Source: Prorocentrum cordatum
Taxonomy: Eukaryota > Sar > Dinophyceae > Prorocentrales > Prorocentraceae
Direction of reading: 5' to 3'
NCBI GenBank assembly: GCA_963575745.1
Contig: CAUYUJ010021706.1
Location: 57,501-87,500, forward strand
DNA: 30,000 bases
The notes below the pieces were generated by a model. That model ran no database searches. It was not told the origin of the DNA and saw nothing but the letters and a program-made list of their open reading frames with translations. Position 1 is the stretch's first letter, and the number at the start of each line of letters is the position of its first letter. The translations under genes and the position numbers were made by a program. Below, piece by piece: positions 1-7,390 of the stretch.

Positions 1-329
1 CCGAAGTGGCCCGAGCCGCCATGCGAACGCTGCCACTGGAGCCTTCGGTGAAGCTCCTTATGGGGCCACGATCCTCGTGAGGGGTGTGCCGAAATGGCCC
101 GAGCCGCCATGCGAACGCTGCCACTGGAGCCTTCGGTGAAGCTCCTTATGGGGCCACGATCCTCGTGAGGGGTGTGCCGAAATGGCCCGAGGCCGCCATT
201 CGAACCCTGCCATTGGCGCCTTCAGTGGAGGCCACGATCCTCGTGAGGGGTGCCGAAATGGCCCGAGGCCGCCATGCGAACGCAGCCACTGGGCGCTTTC
301 GGTGGAGCTCCCTATGGGGCCACGAAACG
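1..329. repeat. GC-rich 88-bp tandem repeat, about 3.9 copies
   Basis: Units begin at 1, 89, 177 and 253. The first two are 88 bp and nearly identical; the third is shortened to 76 bp, and the fourth diverges and fades at about 329. Each unit contains TATGGGGCCACGA followed by TGAGGGGTG and then CCGAAATGGCCCGAG. Degenerate copies of the same unit recur at 3570-3945, on the far side of the TG-rich island. The array may start before the window. No coding role is suggested. Confidence 0.9.
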
Positions 330-337
330 CTGTACTG

Positions 338-455
338 GGTGGGTGAAACACAAGGAAGAGGGGGAGGAGGGAGGAGGAGGGGGAGGAGGAGGAGAGAAGG
401 AAAGGAGACGCGGGCCACCGTCTCTTCAAAACGAGGACCCAACACCACAGGATGG
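338..455. repeat. Purine-rich tract with AAAACGAGGACCCAACAC motif
   Basis: A GGAGG-rich purine tract (355-410) is followed at 421-452 by a short conserved segment centred on AAAACGAGGACCCAACAC. The same arrangement (tandem GC-rich array, purine-rich tract, AAAACGAGAACCCAACAC) recurs at 13770-13892, so this looks like part of a dispersed element rather than random sequence. Confidence 0.55.
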
Positions 456-458
456 TTG

Positions 459-545
459 GTAAAAACTTGGAAAAGATAAGAAAGTATGGGGGATCCTTTC
501 ATTTGTGTGCGTATTTGCTTGTGTGCCTCAGGGCCCCATTCAGAG
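459..545 (-). repeat. Family B dispersed element, truncated copy 1
   Basis: The segment rich in TTTGTGTG and TTGTGTGCCTCAGGGCCCC matches the right end of the 165-bp family seen complete at 16209-16375 and 28036-28203. The left part of the element is missing or too diverged to see. On the minus strand it begins with a GT and then GGGGCCC, like the other copies. Confidence 0.6.
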
Positions 546-1064
546 ACCCATGCCAAGAGACACCCGGCTTGCCTCCAGGGTGCCCTGGGCTTCTTGGGTG
601 TCGGTGGTCTTGCGCTGGGGAGCGCGACGCTCCGGCACCAAGATTCGAGGGACGTCCTGGGGCCTCTGGGGTTGGGTTTCTCGCGGGAGGTTCCTTGTGC
701 ACCAGCCTCCACCGTGCCCGTCGCCGTCGCTCGCTGACAGCGCTGACCTCAGGATTTCCAGGTTCGCATATCCTTTTCGGGCGCCCTCCCATATCAAGAA
801 CCGGACGGTCCTCCTCGTGCCTCATTTTTGAGGGGGCGGGCGGGAACCCGACCTGTTTTCAACGCCTTCCGACTTCGTGCTCAGATCCAGTTCTTACTAG
901 CAAAAGGGGGCCAGCCCATCCCTCTGCCGGAGACTTTTTGGGAAGCTGTTGCCAGTTGGACGCGGCTCAAAGATCAGGCCAGGAGGATGTCCAGAAGGGG
1001 TCAAGGAACCCGTTTCGTGTGGATGTTGTCGGGGAGAGCGCGTTTCTACGTTTTCTAAAGCGCA
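546..1064. other. Unassigned sequence
   Basis: Complex, non-repetitive DNA between a repeat remnant and the TG-rich island. Short open frames exist on both strands, but none shows a recognisable domain, and the overlapping frames are equally open. No gene is called. Confidence 0.5.
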
Positions 1065-3087
1065 TCTGTGCATGTCTTTTTGTGTGTGTCCGCGTGTTTG
1101 TGTGTGCGCGTGTTTCTGTGTCTGTGTGTCTGTGTGAGTCTGAGTCTCTGTGTCTTTGTGTCTCTGTGTCTCTGTGTCTCTGTGTGTCTGTGTCTCTGTG
1201 TCTCTGTGTCTCTGTGTGTCTGTGCCTCTGTGTCTCTGTGTCTCTGTGTCTCTGTGTCTCTGTGTCTGTGTGTCTCTGTGACTCTGTGTCTCTGTGTGTC
1301 TGTGTCTGTGTGGCTGTGTGTCTGTGTGTCTGTGCGTCTGGTCCGTGTGTCTGGTCTGTCGGGTCTGTCTGTGTGACTGGTCTGCCTGTGTGTCTGGTCT
1401 GTCTCTGTGTCTCTCTGTGTCGGGTCTGTGTCTCTGTGTGTCTCTGTGTGTCTGCGTGTGTCTCTGTGTCTCTGTGTCTCTGTGTCTCGTCTGCGTGTCT
1501 GCGTGTCGGGCGTGTCTGCGTGTCTGCGTGTCTGTGTGTCTGCATGACTGCGTGTCTGCGTGTCTGCGTGTCTGTGTGTCTGTGTGTTTGTCTGTGTCTC
1601 TGTATGTCTCTGTGTGTCTCTGTGTGTCTCTGTGTGTCTCTGTGTGCCTCTGTGTGTCTCTGTGTGCCTCTGTGTGTCTCTGTGTGTCTCTGTGTGTCTC
1701 TGTGTGTCTCTGTGTGTCTCTGTGTGTCTCTGTGTGTCTCTGTGTGTCTCTGTGTGCCTCTGTGTGCCTCTGTGTGCCTCTGTGTGCCGTTGTGTGTCTC
1801 TGTGTGTCTCTGTGTGTCTCTGTGTGTCTCCGTGTGTCTCTGTGTGTCTCTGTGTGTCTTTGTGTGTCTGTGTGTGTGTCTCTTTATGTCTCTCTGTGTG
1901 TCTCTCTGTGTGTCTGTCGGTGTGTCTGTCTGTGTGTCTCCATGTGTCTGTGTGTGTTTTTGTGTGTCTCTGTGTGTCTGTGTGTGTCTCTGTCTGTCTC
2001 TGTGTTTCTCTGTGTGTCTCTGTGTGTCTGTGTGTGTCTCTGTGTGTCTCTGTCTGTCTCTGTGTGTCTGTGTGTGTGTTTCTGTGTGTCTCCATGTGTC
2101 TCTGTGTGCCTCTGTGTGTCTCTGTGCGTGTGTGCGTGTGTGTTTGCATGTTTTTGTGTTCGTGTGTGTGCGTGTGTGCCTGTGTGCTTGTGTGCGTGTG
2201 TGTGTGTGTGTGCGTGCGTGTGTGTGTGTGTTTGCTTGCGTGTGCGTGTGCGTGTGCGTGTGCGTGTACGTTTGCGTGTGCGTGTGCGTGTGTGTGTGTG
2301 TGTGTGGGTGGGTGCGTTTGTGTGTGCATGTGTGCGTGTGTGCGTGTGTGCGTGTGTGCATGTGTGTGGGTGTGTGTGTGTGTGTGTTTGTGCGTGTGTG
2401 CGTGTGTGTTTTCGTGCGCGTGTGTGTGTGTGTGTTTGTTTGCGTGTGTGTGTTGGTGTGTGTGTGTGTGGGTGGGTGTGTGTGCGTGGGAGTTGGTGTG
2501 TGGGTGGGTGTGGGTGTGTGTGTTTGTGTGTGGGTCTGCGTGAGTCTGTGTGTGTCTGTGTTTGTCTGTGTGGGTGTGTGTCTGGATTGTCTGTGTGTGT
2601 CTGTGTGTATGTGGGCGTGTCTGTTTGTGTCTGAGTCTACGTGTGTTTTTGAGTGTCTGTGTGTGATTGTGTCTGTGTCTATGTCTGTGTCTGTGTCTGT
2701 GCCTATATATGTATCGTTGTGTGTGGGTGGGTGTCTGTGTGTGTGTGGGTGTGTGCTTGCGTGCGTGTGTGTGTGTGTTGTGTGTATTGTGTGCGCGTCG
2801 GTGCGTGCGTGCTTGCGTGCGTGCGTGCGTGTGTGTGTGTGTGTTGTGGTGTGCGTGCGTGTGTGTGTGTGTGCGTGCTTGCGTGCGTGCGTGCCTGTGT
2901 GTGCGTGTGTGTGAGCGTGTGTGCGTGTGTGCGTGTGTGCGTGCGTGCGCGTGTATGTGCGTGTGGGTGCGTGTGTGTATGTGTGTGCGTGTGTGTGTGT
3001 GTGCATGTGTGTGTTGGTGTGGTGTGGTGTGGTGTGGTGTGGTGTGGTGTGGTGTGGTGTGGTGTGGTGTTGTGCAGTGCGGTGTGG

Positions 3088-3119
<32 letters not shown>

Positions 3120-3134
3120 TGCGTGTGTGCGTGT
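1065..3134. repeat. TG-rich microsatellite island (part 1)
   Basis: Almost 2.1 kb of TG dinucleotides with regular variants: TGTGTCTC-type runs at 1130-1300, a 10-bp TGTGTGTCTC unit at 1600-1860, pure TG and TGCG runs at 2180-2520 and 2740-3010, and a 5-bp GGTGT array at 3014-3066. Long frames are open on both strands only because the repeat lacks stops (polypeptides of Val/Cys/Ser/Leu or Thr/His/Arg), so no protein is annotated. Alternating purine-pyrimidine DNA of this kind can adopt Z-form. Confidence 0.95.
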
Positions 3135-3225
3135 GCGACGTCTGAGGGCCCGGGCCGCCGCGCGCTCTGTCCCTCGACTTATTCCGCCTCGTCGCTGCGC
3201 GCGAAGCCGCTACCGCCAAATCTGT
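3135..3225. other. Unique 90-bp island inside TG repeat
   Basis: A GC-rich, non-repetitive stretch interrupts the TG island and ends abruptly on both sides. It could be a captured insertion or the remnant of the original sequence between two repeat expansions. It is too short to assign. Confidence 0.5.
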
Positions 3226-3412
3226 CTGTGCGTGTGTGTGCGCGTGTGTGCGTGTGTGTGTGTTGTTGTGTGTGCGTGTTTGTGTGTATGTTTGTTTGTG
3301 GTTGTGTGTTTGTGTGTGCGTGCGTATTTGTTTGTGTGTTCATGTGCGCGTGCCTTTATGTGCGTGCTGGTGTATGTGCCCGTGTGCATGTTTGCGGGTG
3401 TGTATGTGTGTA
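3226..3412. repeat. TG-rich microsatellite island (part 2)
   Basis: TG/TGCG-rich sequence resumes after the unique island, with more T-rich interruptions (TTTGTTTG), and decays into ordinary sequence at about 3412. Confidence 0.9.
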
Positions 3413-3569
3413 GCTGCCCCCGCCCAGTCCGCCCATCTCTTTCGCCACATGGGAATTCGCCTAAGAGCGTCCCGGCTTCGCGTTTCGCGACTGTGTCGTC
3501 ACCTCGCCGTTGGAGACGTTGATCCTGGCGAATGACCCAACCATATGCAGTTGTGAGTACCGTGCTTGT

Positions 3570-3945
3570 GTATCACCTTCAGTGGAGCTCCCTGTGGGGA
3601 CACAGAACGTATGAGAGAAGTGTGCAGACATGGCTTGGGACTCTCCGATTGGGCTCTGTATGTGGCCACGAATCGCATGAAAGGTGTATCGAAATAAGTG
3701 GAGAACCGCATGCTTCCCACCCCTTGAGGGCTTCGGTGGATGTCCCTATGGGGCCACGAACCTTGCGAGGGGTGGGCTGACATGGGCCTGGAGACGTTCA
3801 TGCCGGCCTTGCCACTGGGGAATTCGGTGGAGTTCCCAATGGGGCCGCGAAACGTATGAGGGGTGTTCTGAGATGGGCCTGGGGGCGCATGCGGGCGATG
3901 CCCGTGGGAACTGCGGTGGAACTCCAGGCGCTCTTGGCCCGTAAC
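3570..3945. repeat. Degenerate copies of the 88-bp repeat
   Basis: About four diverged units carry the key segments of the 1-329 array, for example TTCAGTGGAGCTCCCTGTGG (from 3579), TATGGGGCCACGAACC (from 3747) and AATGGGGCCGCGAAACGTAT (from 3838). The TG island therefore sits inside an older, larger array of this repeat. Confidence 0.75.
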
Positions 3946-4702
3946 CCAGCACCCAGGGAGTTTCTCGTTGATGGATGTGTCACACCAGTTTGTCGCAGTG
4001 CGATCGGGAACCCCAAGGTCGCGGTTTGGTGGGGCGGTTGCCGCCGCCCTCCCCGCTTGTCCTGTTTCCTTCCCCCGCCCCCCCGAAGGTCCGTCACGGA
4101 CGACCCGCTGCCCTGACACGCACGTGTTGACACGCAACCTGTGCCGTGTTCATCAAAATGCCCATGCTCGGCACGCTGCGTGTTCGCTCGGCATGTGCTG
4201 GCCCACGTTTTGACAGAGGTATCGTGCCAGGCCTACGGTTCCCACAGAAGCGTTGGGCCTCGTGCGGGCACGCTCCGGGTTGCGTCTCCCGCACCGGGGC
4301 AGCTGCGCCCTTCTAGCTCAGTCCGTGTGCGTGACGCTGCGCCCCAGCTGGTGCAAGTCGGTCTTCGCGTGAGCGCGACGATGGGACCCCGCGGGCGCGC
4401 GGGCGACATGGTACAGGGCAGAAAGTGCCCGATTGTGTGCGCCACCCTTGGGCTCTCGCCTCCCCTCGGCCTTCGCGGGCGTACTCCGAGTGGGCCCGCC
4501 GCGGCCGCCCACCCAAGGGAGGCTGCGCGCGCGGCCCCCGCACAAAAGCCAGAGCATCCGCTGTCGTGTGGATCGGGCTCCCCGGAGTGGCGCTCAATCG
4601 CGGCACGGGCAAAAAACAAGTTGGTAATCGTGTTCGGCAGCCTTTGTGGCCCAAGTCTGCTTTGGTCGAGTCCCCTGTCGCCGCGAGCCGCCGTCTGCGC
4701 CG
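3946..4702. other. Upstream region of the PTAR1-like gene
   Basis: Complex GC-rich sequence with no recognisable gene. The frame of the downstream gene is open from at least 4646, but the segment before the ATG at 4703 does not resemble the family. Dinoflagellate genes often lack a TATA box and receive a spliced leader at an AG near the start codon, so AG dinucleotides shortly before 4703 are candidate acceptors. No specific promoter can be supported. Confidence 0.4.
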
Positions 4703-5926
4703 ATGTCCGCCTGGCTGGCCCACCTCTCCGAGATGTTCAGGGCCGACCCGCACATCGACGAGTACGAGGTGCTCCCGCAGGTGTCCGCTGCCCTGTTCGG
4801 CAGCCCCGACGGCGACGCTGCCGACCGCGGGTGCCTGTGCATGGAGCACAAGCTCGCCATCTCGGCGGAGGCCGCGCTCGTGATCTACCGCCACGCCTAC
4901 AGGGCGATGCTGGCGGCGCGCGCAGCGCGCGGCCCCGCCGCGGACGAGGCTGCGGGCTTGGCGGCGCTCGAGGCGGCCTCGCGGGCTGTGCTGCTCTGCA
5001 GCGCCGACTGCGCGGAGGGGTGGGCCTGCCGCGAGGAGCTGCTTCGCGCGAAGGCGGTCAGCGCGGATCGGTGCTTCAAAGACGGGGTCCTGAGGGGTGG
5101 GGTCCTGAGGACGAGGTGCTTCAAGCAGCGCAGGTCCTCCCCTGGAGCCCTTCCTATCCTCAGGGCCCCACCCTGCAGGACCCCATCTTTGAACCACCGA
5201 GCGGAGAGCGAGCTGCGGTTCAGCTCGCTGGTGCTGCGCACCAACCACAAGAGCGGGGAGGCCTGGGCGTTTCGGCGGCACCTCCTGTCCAGCTCGTGGG
5301 GCGCGCTGCCCGCAGAGGGCGCCCTGCAGTTGCTGACCACGGAGGTGTCCTTCGTGGAGGAGGTGGCCAAGAGGTACGAGCACCACTACTACGCGTGGAA
5401 CCACTGGGCCTGGCTCCAGCTCGTTGGTGGGCCTCCCAGCCGCGGCCTGGCGCAGGGCTTCCCAGAGCTGGCACGCGCAACGCCTTCGCACTATGGGCCC
5501 TTCCACCACCGCGTGGTCCGCCTCCGGGAGCTGCTGTCCCCTCCCTCGGCCGGCCGCGGGGCCGTGCGCGCGGCCCACGGGCCGCAGGGCGAGCCCGGCG
5601 AGGAGAACGCTGCCCCGCGCAGCGAGGAGCGCCGAGGCGAGCCCGGGGAGCCATCGGCGCAGAGGCTCTCCCTGGCGCCCCCCGGGCTGGACGCGTACGC
5701 CGCCGAGCGCCGGCTGGCCGCGTCGCTGCTGGCGACCCTCCCGCACCTCGAGGCTCCCTGGGCCTTCCTCCTGCAGCTCTTCGCCGCGCTGCTGGAGGCC
5801 GCCGAGGCCGCGGGCGGCGGGAGGCCCTCGGCCGCGGCGGTCGACGGCCTCGCGGACGTCTGGAGGTCCGAGATGGCCTTCGCGGCGGACCGCCTGGGCT
5901 CATGCGAGGCGGGGATCTGTCCATGA
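4703..5926 (+). CDS. PTAR1-like protein prenyltransferase alpha-subunit repeat protein, 5' exons
   Basis: The product resembles PTAR1, an alpha-subunit-like protein of the protein prenyltransferase family; in animals PTAR1 pairs with the RabGGTase beta subunit in GGTase-III, which geranylgeranylates proteins such as YKT6. The ATG at 4703 is chosen because the family-like N-terminus (DPHIDEYEVLP, residues 16-26) follows it closely. Alpha repeats are visible: a degenerate first one (GWACREELL), then NHKSGEAWAFRRHLL from about residue 181, YYAWNHWAW from 229 and SHYGPFHHRVVRL from 262. Residues 123-168 come from a TIR insertion (5068-5200) that keeps the frame open. A second insertion (5903-6083) brings the stop at 5924-5926, so the last residues are not original. 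Excising it leads on to the segment at 6084. A farnesyl- or Rab-transferase alpha subunit is less likely because of the N-terminal HIDE motif. Confidence 0.82.
   Translation: MSAWLAHLSEMFRADPHIDEYEVLPQVSAALFGSPDGDAADRGCLCMEHKLAISAEAALVIYRHAYRAMLAARAARGPAADEAAGLAALEAASRAVLLCSADCAEGWACREELLRAKAVSADRCFKDGVLRGGVLRTRCFKQRRSSPGALPILRAPPCRTPSLNHRAESELRFSSLVLRTNHKSGEAWAFRRHLLSSSWGALPAEGALQLLTTEVSFVEEVAKRYEHHYYAWNHWAWLQLVGGPPSRGLAQGFPELARATPSHYGPFHHRVVRLRELLSPPSAGRGAVRAAHGPQGEPGEENAAPRSEERRGEPGEPSAQRLSLAPPGLDAYAAERRLAASLLATLPHLEAPWAFLLQLFAALLEAAEAAGGGRPSAAAVDGLADVWRSEMAFAADRLGSCEAGICP
5068..5200. mobile_element. TIR element in PTAR1-like exon, 5-bp TSD GCGGA
   Basis: A 133-bp insertion whose ends are inverted repeats of about 45 bp: the left arm starts TCGGTGCTTCAAAGACGGGG and the right arm, read in reverse, starts TCGGTGGTTCAAAGATGGGG. 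It lies between direct repeats GCGGA at 5063-5067 and 5201-5205, a clean 5-bp target duplication. Insertion plus duplication is 138 bp, exactly 46 codons, and contains no stop in the gene frame. Removing it gives an uninterrupted family-like helix (AESELRFSSLVL). A GT at 5071 and an AG ending at 5208 are also 138 bp apart, so a frame-keeping GT-AG intron is possible. It is a non-autonomous (MITE-like) or introner-like element. Confidence 0.85.
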
Positions 5927-6083
5927 CCACCGCCTATGGGATCGACCTTCGCGGACCTCCACGGGCGGTGGATGTGGATAGATGCGGGTCCCCGGGGGCC
6001 AAAGTGTGTCCATGTCCACCGCCCGCTGGGGCACCAGGACGTCGGTTCCCGTGCGGTGGATGTGGATCAATCCCCGCCTCGCA
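5903..6083. mobile_element. TIR element with 5-bp TSD GCTCA in PTAR1-like gene
   Basis: A 181-bp insertion bounded by TGCGAGGCGGGGAT at 5903-5916 and its exact complement ending at 6083, with weaker inverted homology continuing inward (CCATG..CCACCGC against GCGGTGGATGTGG). Direct repeats GCTCA flank it at 5898-5902 and 6084-6088. Insertion plus duplication is 186 bp, a multiple of three. Two smaller inverted units built on CCACCGCC/GGCGGTGG lie inside. The termini are unrelated to the element at 5068, so a second family is present. A stop codon of the host frame lies within it, so the gene needs splicing here to continue. Confidence 0.85.
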
Positions 6084-6322
6084 GCTCAGACCACTCAGAC
6101 CACGGGCTGGTGATCGGCGTCACCCCAACATACTAATACTACGTGTGCGTCGCTCCCCCAAGGGGCGACGCGCGAACCAAGAAATCTTACGCGTCGTGGC
6201 GGGCGCTTTCTGGCCACACCGCTCGGGAAACGATATACTACAAGATGGGTATACTATATGTTCGAGTCGGACGCGCGCCTCCAACGAGGATATCTAGTAC
6301 TAGTAGGTCCCTCTGCTTCCCA
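6084..6322 (+). other. Exon end and probable intron of PTAR1-like gene
   Basis: Joining across the upstream insertion continues the frame as SDHSDHGLVIGVTPTY and stops at 6134-6136. Alternatively a GTGATCGG donor at about 6111 could splice to a pyrimidine-rich CTTCCCAG acceptor ending at 6322, in phase 0, linking to the coding segment at 6323. A short GC hairpin (CGTCGC..GCGACG) lies at about 6149-6170. The choice between the two endings needs transcript data. Confidence 0.4.
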
Positions 6323-6493
6323 GGTGAGGTCGTTTGCCCTGCGCTTCCAGGCGCACCTCTTGCAGGAGCTCGCCCTGAGCCTGCGGCTCTGGCAGGGGAC
6401 CCCCGCGGCCGCGGCCCCGCCGGCGGGCGGCGCGCATGGAGGACCCCAGCGGGCCTGTGGGCCGGAGCTGGTGGCAGAGGCCCTGGCGACCCT
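6323..6493 (+). CDS. Probable 3' exon of the PTAR1-like gene, cut by LINE
   Basis: After the acceptor-like CTTCCCAG the frame reads VRSFALRFQAHLLQELALSL, a leucine-rich helical segment, then an alanine/glycine-rich stretch and ELVAEALATL. It breaks off at 6493 where a CTC tract and the LINE begin. The next part is found 5.7 kb away at 12199, in the same frame, after a direct repeat of the last 23 bases. Assignment to the PTAR1-like gene rests on position, strand and composition; the family C-terminus is too variable to confirm it. Confidence 0.5.
6471..6493. repeat. 23-bp direct repeat, left copy (LINE target duplication)
   Basis: The segment starting GTGGCAGAGGCC and ending GCGACCCT recurs at 12176-12198 with one C/T difference. 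The two copies bracket the LINE and its CTC tract and share the same reading frame. Confidence 0.8.
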
Positions 6494-6524
6494 CCTCCTC
6501 CCCCTCCTCCTCCTCCTCCTCGAG

Positions 6525-7390
6525 GAGACTCGCAATTTCGACATATTGCTCCTTGCAGGGACGAGGGGAGGGACCCCGCTGCGCGGCGCCCAGGCGCTGC
6601 GGGGGCGGCGCGGCGGCAGGTTGGCCTTCGAGGCCCCCCACCAGGCCACGGCCCCTCTCTCCACCCCTCACTGTGGAATACTGATAGCGCTGGGCCCCCA
6701 CTACGTTGAGAAGGATATAAAGAGAATATGGGGTAGCCCCGCAGATGCTGCTGGCCGTGCACTCGCCGTCCGAGTCAAACACGGGCCCGCCGACTTCTGT
6801 GCTATCAGCGTTTATTTCCCGCCCATACCTGCTAAAGGGAGTAAGGCCGCCCGTACTGTGTATTATAATACTGTGTCGGTCCTGATAGAGTGGCTGGACT
6901 CGGCGATCTGTGACTTACCCGCCCGCTACGTTCCTTTCCTCTACTCGGATGTCAACGACGGGATGGGAGGAAGGTTCAGGCAGGGAACGTATGAGAAGAT
7001 ACCTACGGGCGTGGTGAACGCTGACACGCTTGAGCGTCTTCCTGGTGGGGCGGGTGAGCGACTCCGCGGGCTGCTAGAAAAACATCATATGATAGCCGGG
7101 AATGTACAACAGAGGGCAGAGCATAGTTTTTTTGGGGGAATACTTCTTCGAGCTGCATTGATTTTATCTGTTACCCCCAAGGGTTAGCACGTCTTACTCA
7201 GCATTGCCATCCATTACGTCGACTAGGAGCTAAATTACAGCCTATCAGGGGAGCCCCCCCTCGGGATCATCTGCCTGTGGTGCTCAGTATGGAGTTCAAT
7301 GAAGGTGGACGGATGCGACCAGCTGATGATAGGATCCGTTGGAATTATGATGACATGATGGAGGGGCTCAGATCTGGGAGGGGGAGGTAG
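6525..7390 (+). pseudogene. LINE endonuclease (EEP/APE-type) domain, frameshifted
   Basis: The reading frame contains NFDILLLAGTR (endonuclease motif usually ending QET or QGT), CGILIAL, RALAVRV, AISVYFPP and the DFND-like segment LYSDVNDGMG. After QRAEHSFF at the T7/G5 run (7127-7138) the family-like continuation (SSCIDFICYP, later RDHLPVVL) is found in another frame, so a single-base change in the homopolymer breaks it. That second frame runs to a TAG at 7388-7390 and is the same frame as the reverse transcriptase that follows, so the original was probably one polyprotein. The usual DFND aspartate-asparagine pair appears as DVND. The domain nicks target DNA to prime reverse transcription. 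Confidence 0.75.

Noticed and set aside
452-3522. Very long open frames on both strands across the TG island (up to about 820 residues)
   Set aside because: Composition is almost only Val, Cys, Ser and Leu (or Thr, His, Arg) from the TG repeat; the openness follows from the repeat lacking stop codons.
6149-6170. GC hairpin resembling a bacterial terminator
   Set aside because: The setting is eukaryotic and there is no T-run after it; probably a chance inverted repeat in an intron.
4141-6297. Long plus-strand frame overlapping the PTAR1-like gene, and a 477-residue minus-strand frame at 4313-5746
   Set aside because: Both are GC-rich shadows of the gene frame, without motifs; the alpha-repeat motifs lie only in the 4703 frame.
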